This document shows, piece after piece, positions 1-8,379 of a DNA stretch of 20,843 nucleotides (the first letter of the stretch is position 1; every line of letters starts with the position of its first letter). The notes beneath the pieces are model-generated. The model did not search any database and was not told the DNA's origin. It saw only the letters and a list, made by a program, of their open reading frames with translations. The position numbers and the translations under genes were made by a program. This stretch comes from Gloeophyllum trabeum ATCC 11539 (Eukaryota; Basidiomycota; Agaricomycetes; Gloeophyllales; Gloeophyllaceae), in contig NW_006920414.1 in assembly GCF_000344685.1 (NCBI RefSeq), forward strand, positions 1,713,687-1,734,529. The letters are read 5' to 3'.

Positions 1-1088
1 AGGGTCGCGGAGAGTTCCGCAGCGGCGCGCCAGGATGCTTCGTCGAACACGAACGGGTCGTCCTTCGAGCGCGCGGGAGGCAGCGGGCAGAGGAAGATGT
101 GGTTGGAGACGTGGTCACAGAGCGCGGTGGGCGGCTGGTTCGTGAGCGGACGAAGGGACATGGGAATTTGGAAGGGGACAAAGTCGTACTTTCCGGAAAG
201 GTCCGGGAGCGAGAGGACGCGCGCGAGCGCCTGCGCAGCGACGACGTGGAGCGCGCCTGTAATCGTTGCACTGTGGGAGCGGGAGAGCGCGGCGAGGATT
301 TGCGAGTCGGCGGGACTATAGGAGAGCAGCCGGACATGGTTTTTTTGCTCTGGGCTCCGTGGCACGACGGGATTGCCTCGCCATGCGGTTGAGGGAGGGG
401 AGTGCGGGGTAACCTCGTGCAGGAGTTGTTTGAAGGAGACCGAGAGCTTAGTGAGCTTTTCGAGTGGGGGGACCAGGCTGACGGTCGCCGGTATATCTAC
501 GATTGGGCTTGCCAACTCTGACTTTCCCTGGGACTCGGCGGAGGGGGCGCGGAGGGCCTCTAGCAGGCAAAGGTGGAAGGCACGACCGCTGAGGCCGTCG
601 CCGATGCCGTGCTGGTAGGCGAAGACGACTGTATTGTCCGGCAGCACTGTCAGTCGCCAGAGGGGCCTGTCTGTTGCGTTGATGTCAAACGGCACGGCTA
701 TCTGCTGCTCGAGGACGTCCTGCAGCGAGGTTGGGTCGTGCGTGAACTGCACGACCTTGTCGAGGTTGATGCTGTGCAGAGGGACAAAGGCGGGCTTTTT
801 GCACGCGGAGGGGGAATATGCGACACAGACGCATAGGGCACCGGTGGATTTGATGAGTTTGGCGAGAGCGGGGTAGAGGACGGACGGTGTCAGACTCTGG
901 GATGGCGCATCCGTTGGGAAGACGTAGCGCGCGGAGACAACCACACAAGTGTCCAAGCCCAAAGCTTGCCTGGTTATGTGGAAACGCTCCAGAAGGCCTG
1001 CAGTTCGATCAGTACATCAAATCTTCCGCGCGCAAACTCTGCACTCGCCTGCCTTCCTGATCATATCCTTGGTTTTGGTCGATGACAT
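1..1088 (-). CDS. Alcohol O-acetyltransferase-like protein (AATase family), 3' end beyond the window
   Basis: Two exons are visible: 1088-1049 and 997-1, giving about 345 N-terminal residues, with the reading frame still open at the left edge. The N-terminus reads LLERFHITRQALGLD, typical of fungal alcohol acetyltransferases. The acyltransferase HxxxDG motif is HGIGDG, with His143 and Asp147, embedded in VVFAYQHGIGDGLSG; His is the expected catalytic base. The family transfers acetyl from acetyl-CoA to alcohols or related acceptors; the substrate here cannot be read. The first exon codes only 13 residues and is joined through a 51-nt intron (998-1048) that begins GC rather than GT and ends CTGCAG. 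That is the only junction found that keeps the phase and joins RKAG to LLERF. The start at 1088 is the ATG of this exon, with a TATA-like TATATAA 69 nt upstream. A condensation-domain protein of another kind is less likely because the N-terminal motif fits this family so well. Confidence 0.87.
998..1048 (-). other. GC-AG intron of the acetyltransferase gene
   Basis: On the minus strand the intron starts GCGAGT after exon end GCAG and ends CGAACTGCAG, with a branch-like TACTGAT about 12 nt before the acceptor. Splicing restores GCA-GGC-CTT (Ala-Gly-Leu) and the family motif. Reading through hits a stop (TGA) just before the acceptor. No GT donor nearby gives the correct phase. Confidence 0.75.
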
Positions 1089-1754
1089 ATTCTCGTAACG
1101 AAAGGGTAATGGCGGCTGGCGTCGGTGGTGAACATTGACTCTCGCTTTTCGAGGGATTATATATTGATGGGAATATTATATGCAGCGTTGCATAAGCGAC
1201 TGAAGGATCCTCCTGCCTTCGCGGTAAAGAAGCAACGAGCGCTGTCAATAGTACAGCCACCAGGGGTGGTTAGACTGCGGAGTAGAGTTTGATCAGATAA
1301 TTTGCGGCGGATAACCATAATAATGTAGTCAGATATTTCATTATGATGATGATTACCAGGTGCAGTCGTTCGCGATGGATATAAGTCGCCTGGCAAGCGG
1401 AGAAGTAGGCCCCAAATACTGAGATTCATGAGGCGTCCTTTTACTCCGGGTTTCTTGTGATCACTTCAACAACGATACGCAAGTCAAGCCTTCAATGAAC
1501 AGCAAGTGAAAACAACGGCCGTCGACGAGATATTGAGCAAGAGTGCGTCAGATGCTCGAGCGTGCTATATAGTATGTAGCCTAGAAGATGTGCTAAAAAC
1601 TAGTAAAATATATATTTATTATTCTGTTAGGATCCCACGAGGCATTCACTGTGCAGCAGACGCAGGCAGACGTCCTTTCGGTTCGTCCGAGCTGCCAGTC
1701 TTGACTCAGCTCAGTTGCGTTCGGTCACAAGTTCCCGGCGCAGATGCTGCGAGC
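1089..1754. promoter_or_regulatory. Shared divergent promoter region
   Basis: This 666-nt gap separates the minus-strand acetyltransferase from the plus-strand PB1/ZZ gene. It contains TATA-like stretches for each side (minus 1157-1163; plus GCTATATAG near 1564 and TATATAT at 1609-1615) and no credible coding sequence. An open frame runs upstream of the plus-strand start but contains no ATG before 1755 and crosses the AT-rich promoter stretch. Confidence 0.5.
1157..1163 (-). promoter_or_regulatory. TATA-like element of the acetyltransferase gene
   Basis: TATATAA on the minus strand, 69 nt upstream of the ATG at 1088, in a locally AT-rich stretch. This spacing is plausible for a fungal core promoter with a short 5' UTR. 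Confidence 0.4.
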
Positions 1755-4700
1755 ATGTCTCCAGCAAGTAACGATCCCTACTCTGTTTCAACCTACGCCG
1801 ATTCCATTAGCTCCCGTCCGGACAGGACGCTCGTCGTGAAATGTACATTCGATCGCTCGAATAAGAGAATCACCTTCTCTTCTGCACGCAATTGTTCGTA
1901 TCAGCTACTAAGGGACAGGGTGAGTACCGTTCTTGCTTGACCGCCCGGTTTCTGACAGCCGAATAGGTCGAGCAATGTTTCTCCTTGTCTGCATCTTCCT
2001 TCGTTATCTCGTACAAAGACGATGACGGCGAAGTCACAGACATTACCAACGAGCTCGACCTGACCGAGGCCATCTACTACTTCCACACGGATGCGAGCTC
2101 CGAGCCTGCGTCTTCTGCGTCCTCCATCTTGTCCGGGCGCTCTTTCGGATCCCTAGGCTCCAAGAAGATTACCCTCCGGATACAAGTCACGGTCGACTAT
2201 GACGGTCCCAGTTTGAGCGACAGCAGCAGCTTAGCCAGCCTAGACGACTACCGAGGCCGTCAGGCCGGAAGCGAGCTCAGTCTCAACTGGAGTGCGCCGG
2301 GTAGTGAGATCGACGGCACGGTCGACGCAGAGCACGAGCCGGAGGACGATGCGGTCACGATCAGCTCCCGCGATACGGGCGGTAGTGTAGAGTTGGAGCG
2401 TACGAACGGCCATCAGGGCAAAGCACGTTCCCATCTTCCCCCGGTTGCAGAGGACCGGTCAGACTTGGGTAGTCAATGGGAGCTTGCTACTGTAGCAAGT
2501 ACGCGCACATGTTTCTCAAAGTTGGGATACTGACTATGTACATGCCTGCAGATAACCGCACAGCTTCCCCTTCACTAGAATCCGTCACCTCCCGTAATGT
2601 AGAGGATCCTTCCGCCGTCTTCTCTCGCCTCAAGCTTTCCGAATCTTCCTCCCCGCTCAACGCCGGCCCGTCCTGCGTTCCTCTTACCTGGCTACAGGAC
2701 CAGAACAATCGGACCATTAAAGCCATGCTCGGCGCCCTTCCTGAACCATCCGAGACCGACACTTCCTCGATCTCCCTGCGCAGCACCGAGGACGGCGACG
2801 GCGACGTCGAGTCGCTCTCAGGTGGGGACCTGTCGCTGCAGCGGGACCACAGAGGCAAGTACTATTATTCATATACGAGCGCTGGGTCCGGGTCCGTCTC
2901 GACACACGACTCGGGCTACCAGGACGATGACAGCCTGAGCGCGACGTACGACCCCACGCGCTCGTCGATGCAGGTGGACGGGAACCCATTCGTGGACCCG
3001 CAGCACGGGCTCAACGCCCACCCTGCTATCCCCAGTGGAAGCCGTTCGGCGTCTGAGCCTGTGCTGCAGATTCACCCATCCATTCCGCCGGAGGTGCTCA
3101 GGTACCTGAATGATGACGCCGAGCCTGCGGGCCCGCCTCCTGAGCAGCTCACGAGTTGTAGCGAGTGCGGCGTTATGCTCGAAGCGATCCGGTACGTGTG
3201 CGCGACGTGCGGCGAGAAGCGACCAGTCTCGCAGCGGGACACCGGCGGTGACGCGATGAGCCCCTTCGAGGATCCGTCGGAGTATAGCGGAGGAAGGGGC
3301 CTGCACGTTCCTACGCCCTCGTCGTCTGCAAACTCTTCGAGGACGTATATTGCGGACCGGGAGCTGCCCGAGCACCGGCGGTACGCGACTGACCCGCATG
3401 GGCCGCAGCATGAGCGGCACCATCATCACCACCACTACGACCCGCTCGACCCGCGCCATCACTACCACGCAGCTCACCCTCCCCACCCTCACCCTCACGC
3501 CCCTCACCACCCTCACCAGCATTTCTCGCCGAGCCGCTCAATCCCAAATGGTTCATTGCACCCGCACCCGTTCTTCCACCCGCGCACCTCGTCCCTGCAG
3601 AATGGGTATATGTCATTGGCGTCGTCCACGACCCTCCACGGACCGCCCAGCGACTTGCCGGCGTCCTTTCCCTCCTCCTATACCCACCCGAGTCACTCAC
3701 CTTCCTCGTCCCACTCGAGCTCGGGCTCGACCCCGACGTCGCCCAGCGTCCCCGGGGGCTACGAGCTGTGCTCAGGGTGTATCGAGCAGGCGGGCGTCAA
3801 TCACGCCCTGGAAGTGGTGGGAGGAGGCGCGGGCCCTGGAATGACTATGGGCGTGGGCCGGAGCCGGGGTCCGGAAGCGCTGAGCCAGTGGAGGCGCGCG
3901 GCGCCTAGGCAGAAGGGCCAGCTTAGGCACGCGTATATCGAGAAGGTGTGGGGCCCGAGCGGGTGGGAGGATGTTGGTGAGTCTGGCTTCTCTGTCTCGG
4001 GTGGACTGCGTGTACTGATCCTCATGACGGCTGCAGAGCAGGATAACAAGAGGAACTGCAAGTGCTCAACGTGCGGGACGGATATCGTCAGCAAGCGGTA
4101 CAAGTGCGCTAGTTGCCAAGACTTCAATCTGTGCATTGCGTGCTACGGGTAGGTTGCGTTATGTTCATACTGCGGCTGCTGCGCCGCGTGAGCCGTCGCA
4201 CTAATGGGATTTGCGAAACGTGTAGGCAGGTGCACGAAGTCCATCCGTCACATGCATTCTTAAGTGTCCCCGACAAGCCTGCGCGGTCCAAGAGCGACTC
4301 AGATATCCTCGGATCGACGAGCGCTTCTACAGCGGTAGACTTGGATCCTGAGGGAGGCGAACCTTGTAAGTCTGCGGTTTCCGCAGCGTCCTTGCCCTTT
4401 AATATGCGTCTGTTAACCTGCTATGTAGCCATGAAGCATCCAGGAGTTAAATGTGCACAGTATGTACCTTCGTTGTTGCGGTATTTGGGATTTTCTGACG
4501 GTGAAAGCGCAGTTGCATGCAGGATATCGTTGGCGCGAGGTTCCATTGCGCCATATGTGAGTCCGTGGACATTTGTTCGAACTGCGAGTCCGCGGGTCTG
4601 CCGGGCAATCTCGATTCCACGGACGACGGCCATAACTCCTCGCATATCATGATCAAGGTAAGGCTATCCGTGTAACGCAATCCGGACCACGCTTACGTAG

Positions 4701-5703
4701 TCTCTGTCACCTAGATACCCTATCCACTGGAGACGACGGAAGTGCAGACCGCGAGCAAGCGGGCAAAACACCTCTGGAGGTGCCGCGACGCGGCCGACGT
4801 CGGATGCGATCCTGTTCCTGATTCACCCCCAATGTCGTCTTACGCTAAGACTGTTGTCGGCTCGGGTAAGAAGGGCGCTGAGTCGGTTCGAGACACTATG
4901 GATCATCACATCTTATGCGATGGTTGCGGCATGGTATGTGCCGACGCCAATTGACAATTTGAGACAATTGTGGCTCACTTCTAATGCTTTCAGAACATCG
5001 TTGGAGTACGATATCAGTGCGCCAGCTGTTCTTCGAGCCCTACGCCATACAGCCTAGTGAGTTGTCTGGTCCCCCCTGCCTGACCGCACCTTTAATCAGG
5101 TCCTTCCCTAGTGCGCTCATTGCGAAGAGCGGTCTTATCTACTGCACGACCCTATGCACATTTTTGTCAAGTTGCCTCGACCCGTCGATCGTCCCTTGCA
5201 GAGCCCTATGTTCCTGATCCCCAGAATGTGAGCCTCGCAAGAGTTCAAAAATACTTGGAGCTGACTGTGCTCTGCTAGATACACCGAGCCCGTCGGCGCA
5301 CGATTCCGCGCGACTCGCAATAGTCATCCGAAAGGTAATCCAGCGTGTCCTGCTAGTTCCCCCAATTGATACTCATAATACTTACCAGACTATCTCGACT
5401 CTGTGCTACATACCCACACCTGGTGTGACCGTTGCATGACCCGAATCCGGGGTGAATGGTTCCACTGCGGGTTCTGCCCCAAGGATTTGTGCAGTGACTG
5501 CGAGGCCATGGACACGCACGATAACACGCATGTCTTTCTTGTCCTCAAAGCTCCGGTATGCCTGATCAAATTCCCCAAGCGAAGTTTTGCACTAACTGAT
5601 AATGCAGGTCGACTTACGGTTCTTTAAGCGAGATGCCGAGTTCGTGGATAGCGGGGGCGGAACACCCCGTCCTATCATACCTTATCCTATCTATCGTTCA
5701 TGA
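1755..5703 (+). CDS. PB1 and multi-ZZ zinc-finger protein, NBR1-like autophagy-receptor family
   Basis: Thirteen exons: 1755-1919, 1967-2498, 2552-3976, 4037-4148, 4226-4365, 4429-4459, 4513-4657, 4715-4933, 4994-5056, 5112-5227, 5279-5334, 5389-5555, 5608-5703. Together they give 1,088 aa with all phases closing. Residues about 25-100 are a PB1 domain with the basic Lys29 (LVVKCTF) and an acidic OPCA-type stretch YKDDDGEVTD. A long Ser/Asp/Glu-rich linker follows. ZZ fingers have CxxC pairs at C435/C438, C449/C452 and C639/C642 (ZZ1, interrupted), 717-754 (ZZ2), 800-about 845 (ZZ3), 918-960 (ZZ4) and 1014-1049 (ZZ5). A possible Atg8-interaction motif WEDV lies at 704-707. PB1 plus tandem ZZ is the layout of fungal NBR1/p62-type selective autophagy receptors, which link cargo to Atg8, but the NBR1 four-Trp (FW) domain is not seen before the stop. 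The start is the first ATG in frame. Function is inferred from architecture only. Confidence 0.88.
3157..3798 (+). other. First ZZ finger split by a His/Pro/Ser-rich insertion
   Basis: The two N-terminal CxxC pairs (C435/C438, C449/C452) and the next one (C639/C642, in ELCSGC) belong to one ZZ pattern. In ZZ2 the equivalent gap is five residues; here about 186 residues intervene, with runs of His, His-Pro dipeptides and Ser/Thr/Pro. No intron is needed and the reading frame is open throughout. Confidence 0.75.
3477..3512 (-). repeat. G-quadruplex-type sequence inside the His/Pro-rich coding repeat
   Basis: On the minus strand six G-runs of 3-4 are separated by loops of 6, 5, 3, 1 and 1 nt (G-runs at 3510-3512, 3500-3503, 3492-3494, 3486-3488, 3481-3484, 3477-3479). 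This fits the G3+N1-7 pattern. It arises from His (CAC) and Pro (CCT/CCC) codons on the plus strand, i.e. CCTCACC-like repeats. Confidence 0.6.
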
Positions 5704-5828
5704 GATTTACGATCCATCTATATGCTCATCTCTACCCGCATTGTTTTCGCTGTGTAGCTTTTCTGGATCATCGCAGCATTGTAGCATGTAGCAACATACA
5801 CATACTAATACAGAACCGAACGCATCAT
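5704..5828. other. Convergent intergenic spacer, 125 nt
   Basis: Two genes run toward each other here: the PB1/ZZ stop ends at 5703 and the RDS3 stop is at 5829. The spacer is AT-rich and must hold both polyadenylation regions, so the 3' UTRs probably overlap. No coding sequence is seen. Confidence 0.6.
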
Positions 5829-6376
5829 CTAACCCTTCTTAAACCCTGCATAATTGAGTTAGCGGGTGAAGCAAACATAGAGCAAGCGACGACTTACCGA
5901 GACGACGCCGCTCATAGAACAAATCCGTCCGACTGGCTCCCAGATTCACGATCTTCGGACAGCCATCTCGATCTTTCTCTAACCTCGTACACTCGGCGCA
6001 GTAGTAAGCGTCAGAAATTCCGGGCGAGCCGCAGATGATGCAGCGCCCGCCGTAGGTGCCGAAGTTGCATTCGTCGCAGATGCGCACGAGGGTCTCTGGT
6101 CGGACGTAAGAATCACAGACCGGGCTGCAGACAAGACGTGAGAGTCGACCATAGCTTGTAGCTAGATAGTACAACATACCATTTCCCGTCGCATTTCTCA
6201 CATAGACGGCCGATAGCTAGATGAAAACGGCGTCAGTCGCCATACCCCGCGTTCACCAGCACGCGCTACTTACCGATGCCAGGCTGACGCCTGCACATAA
6301 TCAAATCTATCCAAGCGGTTAGTAACTTTCAATGCGTTATACGATGCTCATACTCACCGGGATGGTGCTTTGACAT
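5829..6376 (-). CDS. RDS3: PHF5A/Rds3, SF3b subunit of the U2 snRNP
   Basis: Five exons on the minus strand: 6376-6358, 6306-6274, 6216-6180, 6124-5898, 5845-5829. They encode 110 aa, the usual length of PHF5A. The protein starts [20 protein letters not shown] and contains [39 protein letters not shown] and [14 protein letters not shown], with the family's CxxC zinc-knuckle cysteines intact, ending RRRLGFKKG. PHF5A sits in the nuclear SF3b complex with SF3B1 and helps recognise the intron branch-point adenosine. Four of the five exons are 17-37 nt; introns are 51, 57, 55 and 52 nt with good GT...AG signals, so simple ORF calling would miss most of the gene. Identity is essentially certain; the extreme ends rest on the short exons. 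Confidence 0.97.
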
Positions 6377-7300
6377 GGTTGTAGACGGTGGTGAAAGAGA
6401 AGAGAATGAGATCCAACGACAAGCTGGAATGATTCAATGAAGTCTGCCGGTGTAAACTTGAGACGCCAAAATGATTTGTCAGCGGTGATCGGTGGGAGTT
6501 GCCACAGGGGTAATCGTGCCGCGCAGCGCCGAATACATGTACTCGAATGCAACTCGAATGCCCTCAAGTTTGGTCCCAGGTTTGTCCGGATAGTGACACG
6601 GGATCTATCCGTATAATCCAGGGTCCTATTCCCGACCGGAGACTTTCCGCCATGGTCGCACAAACGACTTCGGCGACCGGTCATCCGACCGTACAACACT
6701 GGACAGTGGACACTGCAACTTCACTGCAGGAGCAGTACTATGTACGGTACAGCATTCCAGCAGATATGCAGGTGCTGTTGTTCAAGTGGGAGGCGCAGTC
6801 CTAGTGTTTGCGCTGCTATCTTGTTGGGACCAGTATTTCCTCCAGACGCGGCCGTCTTGTGGCTTGACGTTCCTCCCCCGGCGTTACATTAAATTCATAC
6901 CACCATCGAGGTCACCTTCCTTTGACTCAGCAACTTTCAGCTCGAGTAAGTCGACAGACAAATTTGTCACATGTACAAAAGGGCTCGGACAAAGCGGAGC
7001 GCCAGGGTATTGTAAGACCATTTCTCATGAGGCGGGGAAAATGCCACAAGCACGTTGCTGAACAGTGACAAATAGCTAACAGCAGATTAAAGAGCTGCAA
7101 TGCGCATTTTCTGACGATATCTTATACTCAGCGTTAAGTCGTAATGTAACGACTGACGCTTAGCGAGACGATGTTATAGAATGTCCCAGAACGAAGGTGG
7201 CAAACAGCAGGACCAATGAGTACAATGGGAGGGTAAACGAGGCTAGTCCAAGGACCCAGACAGTTCTCCGAAGGAATGGATGATGAGTCAATCGCATAGG
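6377..7300. other. Intergenic region between RDS3 and MED4
   Basis: This 924-nt stretch is the promoter side of RDS3 and the 3' side of MED4. Open frames here (for example 6547-6804 and 6786-7061, plus) show no family resemblance and no splice-linked extension. A modest inverted repeat lies at 7130-7160. Nothing else is supported. Confidence 0.5.
7130..7160. repeat. Imperfect inverted repeat downstream of MED4
   Basis: AGCGTTAAGTCGT at 7130-7142 and ACGACTGACGCT at 7149-7160 pair with one bulge and one mismatch across a 6-nt loop (AATGTA). It lies about 140 nt beyond the MED4 stop and could fold in its 3' UTR, or be chance. Confidence 0.3.
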
Positions 7301-8242
7301 CTACAAGTCAGGATTGAGGTCAAGATCAAGGTCGAACAATTGCTGCGGCGGTCGCTGATCGGGTCTGTAGACGGTGGCACCCGGGGCCAAGTGGGCGCCG
7401 CCATCTGGCGGTCTGGTAGGTGACACAGTAGGCGCTGTATGTTGTACGAAATAAACATTTAAGGTGTAGGCTGTGAGATCAGGGATAGCAACTTACGTCT
7501 GCCTACGGAGTGGGTCTCGCCCAATAAACCAAGAGGAGCTTCGGCATTGAGCCTCCCGCGGCGCATCTTCTCTTCGTTGGGAAATGGGGGGAAGAACAGG
7601 GGCGGGGGCGGCTGTCCGGGGAGAGTGAGATCGGGCATGTTGGGCGGTGCGGAGGTGAACGCGCTGAGGCTCTGTGCATATGCCAGGAGCTCGGGATAAG
7701 GAATGGCGGCTGAGGATGACTAACGTAAGTTTTCCGTTGAAGGATAGACAGCATCCCTAACCTTCTTTCGCTTTCTCAATCTCCTTTATCCGTTCGTCGC
7801 CTTCGTCGATCATCTTTTCTAGCTCACGCCTACCCACCTCCATTTCTTGACATATCTCCATCCATCGCTTGTCAAGATCGAGGATTTCATCCTTTAGTCG
7901 CTCAATCTTTCGTTGCTTGATCTGGTGTTTTCGGGCCAACGACAGAGCAGCCGCTATTGCAGCATCCGTTTCCACAAAAGCCGACACTGGTGGTGCTGGA
8001 GGCGGCTTCTGGTTGGGAGACAGAGAAAGAAATAGGGTCTGCGACAATCCCTGAAGACGGCTTAGGGGTTCCATAAGGACAGCAGTCATGGACGGGTCGC
8101 CATCCGAGGGCTGAGGATGGCTGCTTCCTGCCGTCTGCGAACTTATCCTAGACTGACCCTGCGACTGTGAATGAGGCTGCGACTGGGATTGCGATAAAGG
8201 AAACGAGGAACTAGTAGGCTGGGAGAAACTTGACTGCGACAT
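7301..8242 (-). CDS. MED4: Mediator complex subunit 4
   Basis: Three exons on the minus strand, 8242-7762, 7709-7497 and 7434-7301, giving 275 aa. The N-terminal third is Ser/Gln-rich (SQSQSQPHSQSQGQS) and looks disordered. Residues about 100-160 form a highly charged probable coiled coil (KIERLKDEILDLDKRW through KEIEKAKE). It is followed by the Med4 signature IPYPELLAYAQSLSAFTSAP and FPNEEKMRRGRL, and the typical C-terminus DLDLNPDL. Med4 is part of the Mediator middle module in the nucleus and works with Med7, Med9, Med10 and Med21 in RNA polymerase II transcription. The first intron (7710-7761) uses the donor GTTAGG. The start at 8242 (MSQSSFSQ) is preferred over an upstream in-frame ATG because the upstream one would extend into the spacer shared with TRM82. 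Confidence 0.92.
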
Positions 8243-8379
8243 GGTAAGCAGCCACAATCCAGGAGCGAGAGCCATAAAAGTCAAACGCGTCTGCATCCAA
8301 CGAACTGTGGCTGTGGCGTCTGTAAGGCCTTCCCACGGCTTCACCAAGCGCCCGAATCTTCAGCTTCGCTCCCTTTTCT
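8243..8379. promoter_or_regulatory. Bidirectional promoter between MED4 and TRM82
   Basis: Only 137 nt separate the two divergent start codons (minus 8242, plus 8380), so the genes must share core promoter sequence. No TATA box is obvious on either strand, as is usual for housekeeping divergent pairs. Confidence 0.6.

Noticed and set aside
97..392. Plus-strand open frames in the first 400 nt and their continuations to about 880
   Set aside because: They are shadows of the minus-strand acetyltransferase, which reads continuously with family motifs over the same bases.
1506..1754. In-frame upstream extension of the PB1/ZZ protein
   Set aside because: There is no ATG in that frame before 1755, and the stretch crosses an AT-rich TATA-like promoter segment.
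4567..4580. TTGTTCGAACTG as a possible tRNA B box
   Set aside because: It lies inside a coding exon for ZZ3, and no A box or cloverleaf can be drawn around it.
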